Shown piece after piece: positions 55,062 to 58,709 of a stretch of 58,709 nucleotides of DNA. Position numbers and translations under genes: made by a program. Source of the stretch: a virus; the IMG/VR virus record IMGVR_UViG_3300027759_000102, positions 1-58,709 of that record; one strand, 5' to 3'. Numbering within the stretch: position 1 is the stretch's first letter; every line of letters starts with the position of its first letter. Under the pieces are notes generated by a model. It saw only the letters and a list, made by a program, of their open reading frames with translations, searched no databases and was not told the DNA's origin.

Positions 55062-57164
55062 TTACCTCCTCCCGTCAGGACGAACATCTATACGGGTAGC
55101 ACCTAACTGCCAAGTTACGCCAACGGTATCGGACTCAATCTTAAACGCCATTTGTCTGCCGCGAATCCTTGTGTACACCTGTTCTGTGTATTGTTCTACT
55201 GGGTAGGCTACGGTATTGATAACAGCGTTAGGGTCAGGAGCGCCGTAAGCTGCACCAGAAGCTTGTCTTGGCTTAACAACAATCATTAGCTGAGGTGATG
55301 TAGCGGTAGACCCTGAGAACGTAACGTCAGGAATCATACGCCATACAAACCCAAAGTTATGCCCGTCGCCAATGTCAAAGTCCGAAGATTGTATATACGC
55401 ATCAATAGCAACCGGCGTAGCGCCTGAGTTGTCGTCAATCCCGTCTTCGTGATACATCACTTGGTTATACGGCTTGTAGAGAACCGATGAATACTGAACG
55501 TGGGTAGCCGCCGTTGTGCTATTAACACCTCTAATACATCCAGTTAAAGCGTTATTGGATACCCCAGTATAGGTAATGTCCTCAGAATCAATAGTTACCG
55601 TTCCAGCAGAGGGATATGAAGTGCCATCTATAAGGTTAATCTGTGTTGCCGCAGCCGTTAGAGCTACACCAAGATACGAGTTTTGAACGCTAAACGACCC
55701 CATTGGGAAACTACGTAACGGGCTATCTAGCCAAGCCGTGCGGTTCATTGTGCCGTAATACCACGTATCTTCTAAGTAGTTGTAGATTACGTAGCTATCA
55801 TTGACGTTGCTTCCAAGAGATGGGTAGAACCACCATACTTCGTTCCATGCTTCGTTTGCACCGCACACAACTTGATACGCTTGGTCTTGGTTTAAGTTAT
55901 TAAATACAAACTGCCGCAACGTGCAGGATAGTGTTTGCACCCGACCAGAATACATATAGAACTTATCTACACCCATCCAATAAGCAACTGTATTAACCAC
56001 AATCATGGAGTTAGGCGATATAACAGATATGTTATCCATTAATAAATTAAAGCCCCAAACATACGGTGGCCCTAGATACTGCATTGAATACAGCGAAGCA
56101 TCTGTCCAGATTAAAATCTCTTGACGACCGTTACGAGCCGCTACAATGGTTGACCCGCCCGTCAGCGCGTATTCACCAGACTGATTGGTAACCGCCGGAA
56201 TCCATTGGTAAGGATTCTCTTGATCTGACCAACGAACTAACATTGGGTTAAACACTGTTTCAGAATTAGTTGGGTCGTACGGATTAGAACCCATCACAAT
56301 TGTAAATCGTTGTGCATCAGAGGCAACAATCTGTAGCACCGTGTTAGGCACAAACGTGCCATCATAGCCATTTGTTGTTGCTACAGAGGCAAGCTCTAAA
56401 GCGCGTAACCATGTAGTTGTATCTGCTTCCCAATAGTATAAAGCGCCACCACGAGGGGCAAACAGCAAGTCTTCCCCAAAGTTGTCCATAGACCACAGCC
56501 GTAACTGAGAACCAACAGTTACTGTAGCCGCTGAACCCCACCCGCCTCTACCCCATGTTCCAGCACCCCAACCTGTGCCGGTTGTGTACACAGAGTTACC
56601 TGCATTGATCTGATAGTTAGCAACCACAGAAGACCCACCACCTGTAGCCGTTGAAGATGCCGCAGTTGAGTGAACAATGGTGAAAGAGTTACCGTCTGGA
56701 ATGGTAACGATCTCGTATTCGCCGCTAATTGTTATACCGCCTACAGCAGTAGCACCTGAGAATGTTACCCATGTGCCTTCATTCGTGTTGTGGGCTGTTG
56801 CCGTTATAGTGACTAACAAAGAACCGGAGGTAGTAGCGATTGGGTTTGCACCAAGCGTTACAGGAGATGCTGCTGTTAGCGGAGTAATGTCATGGTAAAA
56901 CCCGCCATTTTCAACGTAGAACTTTTGGTTAGTTCCTAGCGCCATTAGGTTCTGGAAAGCCAGAGTTACCCACACCCACATGTTACGAGCTACACCTTTA
57001 AAGGTATACGTTCTAGGGTCAGATATGCTTGTCCATCCACCGATCTTTTGCGGGAATCCTGAACGAAAGCGCACCTTCTCAGACTCCCACCAACCGCCTT
57101 CATTAGCGTAATTGGTAGATTCTCTGTTGACCCCTGCTTTAAACTGTAGCTTCTGTAATGGCAT
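55062..57164 (-). CDS. Tail hub or DNA stabilisation protein, gp10-like
   Basis: This 700-residue protein begins PLQKLQFKAGVNRESTNYANEGG, WWESEKVRFRSGFPQKIGGW. That opening and the beta-propeller-like body (MWVWVTLAFQNLMALGTNQKFYV, LRLWSMDNFGEDLLFAPRGG, LYYWEADTTTWLRALEL) are typical of large neck or stabilisation proteins of short-tailed phages, compared with P22 gp10. It also has an inserted Ig-like stretch (TTSGSLLVTITATAHNTNEG). AGATGG-type ribosome site is weak. It likely closes the head and supports the tail. Confidence 0.75.
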   Translation of the reverse strand: MPLQKLQFKAGVNRESTNYANEGGWWESEKVRFRSGFPQKIGGWTSISDPRTYTFKGVARNMWVWVTLAFQNLMALGTNQKFYVENGGFYHDITPLTAASPVTLGANPIATTSGSLLVTITATAHNTNEGTWVTFSGATAVGGITISGEYEIVTIPDGNSFTIVHSTAASSTATGGGSSVVANYQINAGNSVYTTGTGWGAGTWGRGGWGSAATVTVGSQLRLWSMDNFGEDLLFAPRGGALYYWEADTTTWLRALELASVATTNGYDGTFVPNTVLQIVASDAQRFTIVMGSNPYDPTNSETVFNPMLVRWSDQENPYQWIPAVTNQSGEYALTGGSTIVAARNGRQEILIWTDASLYSMQYLGPPYVWGFNLLMDNISVISPNSMIVVNTVAYWMGVDKFYMYSGRVQTLSCTLRQFVFNNLNQDQAYQVVCGANEAWNEVWWFYPSLGSNVNDSYVIYNYLEDTWYYGTMNRTAWLDSPLRSFPMGSFSVQNSYLGVALTAAATQINLIDGTSYPSAGTVTIDSEDITYTGVSNNALTGCIRGVNSTTAATHVQYSSVLYKPYNQVMYHEDGIDDNSGATPVAIDAYIQSSDFDIGDGHNFGFVWRMIPDVTFSGSTATSPQLMIVVKPRQASGAAYGAPDPNAVINTVAYPVEQYTEQVYTRIRGRQMAFKIESDTVGVTWQLGATRIDVRPDGRR

Positions 57165-57166
57165 GA

Positions 57167-57703
57167 TTAGGCAACCATAGTAACTGCTTTAGCTTCAACA
57201 TCTGCAACGCGCTTTAACCAACCCTTACCATACGTAACAAACGTAGATAACGATCTATAGAAGTCTTCCTTAGCTTTACTAAACTTAGGCAGTAACTCTA
57301 TCGGTGGCACGGAGTTAATTGCTCTCATCGTAGCTGGCCCCATAGCACCATCGGCTACTGCACCTACAGCCTTTTGGAGTAACTTTACAGATGCTCGTGG
57401 CCCAGCATTGATAGCAAAGTCAAATGCAGCGTAGTCAGTTCCCGCAGGTAGTTGATCCCCACACACTGCATCCCAATAGTTCTTCTTATACAAAGGCTTA
57501 ACATCTTCTTTCTTTAGAGCCTTCATGTCATCCTGCGTAACTTTCTTGCCAATATGTGCTTCCCAGTTAGCCTGAGTGCAGCCCCACATCGTGCAGCCTT
57601 TACGCCCATCGGGTAACTTATTGCCCGGATCACGCTCGTCATTAGTAAACCCACCCTCGTGAGCAATCACTAACTCAAATGCTTTATCCCAGTTTTCTTT
57701 CAT
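57167..57703 (-). CDS. Endolysin, GH108-type lysozyme
   Basis: This 178-residue protein has FELVIAHEGGFTNDERDPG, with the catalytic Glu (E16) in the EGG motif of GH108 N-acetylmuramidases. It continues with TMWGCTQANWEAHIGKKV, YKKNYWDAVCGDQLP and a C-terminal peptidoglycan-binding-like part (LLQKAVGAVADGAMGPATMR). No signal peptide is present, so export needs a holin, encoded right upstream with an ATGA overlap. It degrades the cell wall at lysis. Confidence 0.87.
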   Translation of the reverse strand: MKENWDKAFELVIAHEGGFTNDERDPGNKLPDGRKGCTMWGCTQANWEAHIGKKVTQDDMKALKKEDVKPLYKKNYWDAVCGDQLPAGTDYAAFDFAINAGPRASVKLLQKAVGAVADGAMGPATMRAINSVPPIELLPKFSKAKEDFYRSLSTFVTYGKGWLKRVADVEAKAVTMVA

Positions 57704-58110
57704 TGCTTGCCCTTCATATCAATGATTTTTTCTAGTGTGCGCCCACCGAAGTAGAACGACATAATGAGCATACCCCACTGCCCTAGAAGCTCTACGTAGC
57801 GTTCATTGGTATCTAGATCAAACGCACTCATCATAGCGAATATAAAATACCCTGTAATGATGGCTATCAACGTCATCGGGCGTATGTTTTTACTCAGCCA
57901 AGAGTCTGAACCCATGTCAGCCTTGAGGCGGTCTGTGAGGTTCGTCTGCTCAAGTTCATATAGCTTGGTGTCGTTAGCCATCTTCTGCAAGTCACCATTC
58001 TGCGCCATCTGAGCAAGTTCTAGCTGTGCCTTAGCCTTAGCTTCTGGATCGGGTATCAACTTGTCGATCAGTTTGCCGCCAATGCCTAGTAATGCGTCTA
58101 ATCCAAACAT
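57700..58110 (-). CDS. Holin, 3TM GTA-type
   Basis: This 136-residue protein has an amphipathic N terminus (FGLDALLGIGGKLIDKLIPDP), a charged helix and two clear hydrophobic helices (IRPMTLIAIITGYFIFAMMS, WGMLIMSFYFGGRTL). This matches the three-TM holin family of gene transfer agents and many phages. It lies immediately before the endolysin, the normal order. A second holin candidate is at 5889-6074. Confidence 0.82.
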   Translation of the reverse strand: MFGLDALLGIGGKLIDKLIPDPEAKAKAQLELAQMAQNGDLQKMANDTKLYELEQTNLTDRLKADMGSDSWLSKNIRPMTLIAIITGYFIFAMMSAFDLDTNERYVELLGQWGMLIMSFYFGGRTLEKIIDMKGKQ

Positions 58111-58111
58111 A

Positions 58112-58387
58112 TCATTTACCCTCTAAAAATTCATCCAGTAAAGCCCGAAACTCTAAACTATCCGCAGTGCCTAAAACCGCCGCTTCATTTTCTTTAATCA
58201 ACATTAACTGAGACTTGTTACATCCCGCACCGTTCTTTTTAAGCCAATCTAAAGTAAGTCTATATCTTTGCTCTGGGTTATGTGTAGCTAATGCTATGTA
58301 TTTAAAGGTCGCAAGACTGCATTTATTGTCTGCCCACGCTATGAACAAACAACAAGTTGTTATGGGTATGATTAAAAGCCATTTCAT
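58112..58387 (-). CDS. Small secreted protein near the lysis genes
   Basis: This 91-residue protein has a hydrophobic N terminus (KWLLIIPITTCCLFIAWA) that looks like a signal peptide or anchor, followed by a helical part with two Cys (NKCSLATFKYIALATHN, GAGCNKSQLMLIKENEAAV). The context beside holin and endolysin suggests a spanin-like or lysis-timing role; no lipobox is convincing. Its start overlaps the previous stop (ATGA). Confidence 0.65.
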   Translation of the reverse strand: MKWLLIIPITTCCLFIAWADNKCSLATFKYIALATHNPEQRYRLTLDWLKKNGAGCNKSQLMLIKENEAAVLGTADSLEFRALLDEFLEGK

Positions 58388-58701
58388 TTAGCCAGTTCTG
58401 TCGATGCTAGATTAATCCGTGTTTTGACTGCCGTTAAATCTTGCGGTTCTTTCTTGAACCCTACTGCTATATACCCTGCAAACTCACCCACTGGAGGCGG
58501 TATTGAACCGCGACAGACAAAGGTAACGCCTTGCTTAGACTCCCACTCGCTAGACTTGCCCGTTACAACTAAAGGGTTACATGCAACTTCACCTGCAAGC
58601 ATTTGAATTACAGCACTATTACGAGAAGGGTCAGCGCCAAATAAACTAGAAACCATCCCATCTAAACTCCTATCAATACCTTTTTCAGACAACGCAAACA
58701 T
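58384..58701 (-). CDS. Hypothetical protein at the window edge
   Basis: This 105-residue protein starts at ATG 58701 and reads SLDGMVSSLFGADPSRNSA, VACNPLVVTGKSSEWESKQG, VTFVCRGSIPPPVGEFAGYI. There is no signal peptide. The frame upstream is open to the window end, so the start could be further out, but if the window ends join, GGGG lies before this ATG. It leads into the lysis genes. Two Cys could pair. No family. Confidence 0.6.
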   Translation of the reverse strand: MFALSEKGIDRSLDGMVSSLFGADPSRNSAVIQMLAGEVACNPLVVTGKSSEWESKQGVTFVCRGSIPPPVGEFAGYIAVGFKKEPQDLTAVKTRINLASTELAK

Positions 58702-58709
58702 CGTTACCC

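Overview
The window looks like an essentially complete genome of a tailed double-stranded DNA phage (caudovirus), most likely short-tailed (podovirus-like) and of environmental, probably freshwater, origin. Reasons: TerL and portal genes, a capsid and scaffold block, P22-gp4-like and gp10-like connector proteins, very large virion proteins carrying peptidoglycan hydrolase domains, and no sign of a tail sheath, tail tube or conventional tape measure. Many small Lys/Gly-rich proteins resemble those of uncultivated aquatic phages. No integrase, CI-like repressor, RNA polymerase, tRNA or CRISPR array was recognised, so a lytic life cycle is the default inference. The host is unknown; a boxA-like leader and ordinary sigma70-type promoters imply use of a bacterial host RNA polymerase.

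Layout. (1) Positions 1-17.3 kb, minus strand: packaging and head genes, read from right to left: TerS, TerL, a small gene, portal, a GroES-like co-chaperonin, scaffold, capsid accessory genes and major capsid protein. A terminator follows the capsid gene. Then come an acidic protein, a plus-strand HNH nuclease on its own, and a very good minus-strand sigma70 promoter that restarts transcription into accessory structural genes (decoration-like proteins, glycosyltransferase-like protein, DUF3008-type protein, P22-gp4-like adaptor and others). (2) 17.3-19.5 kb: a gene-poor control region with divergent promoters, one isolated terminated gene, an AT-rich tract flanked by GGAAC repeats (candidate origin), a second strong promoter, and a long leader with a boxA-like site. 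Nine copies of a palindrome built on CGGAC-n(3-4)-GTCCG occur only between 17.5 and 22.6 kb. (3) 19.5-39.0 kb, plus strand: early and replication genes. These include a Zn-finger protein, an M20-like metallopeptidase, a MoxR AAA+ / VWA-metallopeptidase / DUF3150-like trio, VRR-NUC and Cas4/RecB-like nucleases, family A DNA polymerase, SNF2-type helicase, an SSB-like protein, an HTH protein and a primase-helicase, closed by a strong terminator. (4) 39.0-58.7 kb, minus strand: late virion and lysis genes, read from right to left: small secreted or unknown proteins, a 3TM holin, a GH108-type endolysin, a gp10-like tail protein, Pro-rich and Gln-rich virion proteins, a GNAT acetyltransferase, a virion M23/lysozyme-like protein and a 2259-residue polyvalent protein.

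The minus-strand reading frame that runs off position 1 continues across a hypothetical 58709/1 join and stops a few codons later, which fits a circularly permuted or circular assembly. The late operon would then run unbroken from the terminase genes through position 1 and on to 39.0 kb.

The most unusual parts are the early AAA+/VWA/DUF3150 module with its flanking peptidase and Zn-finger genes, the family of palindromes with compensating arm changes, a 13-mer (AAAAACTGGCGAT) found four times in different reading contexts, and a short Gly-Gly motif shared by several unrelated virion proteins.
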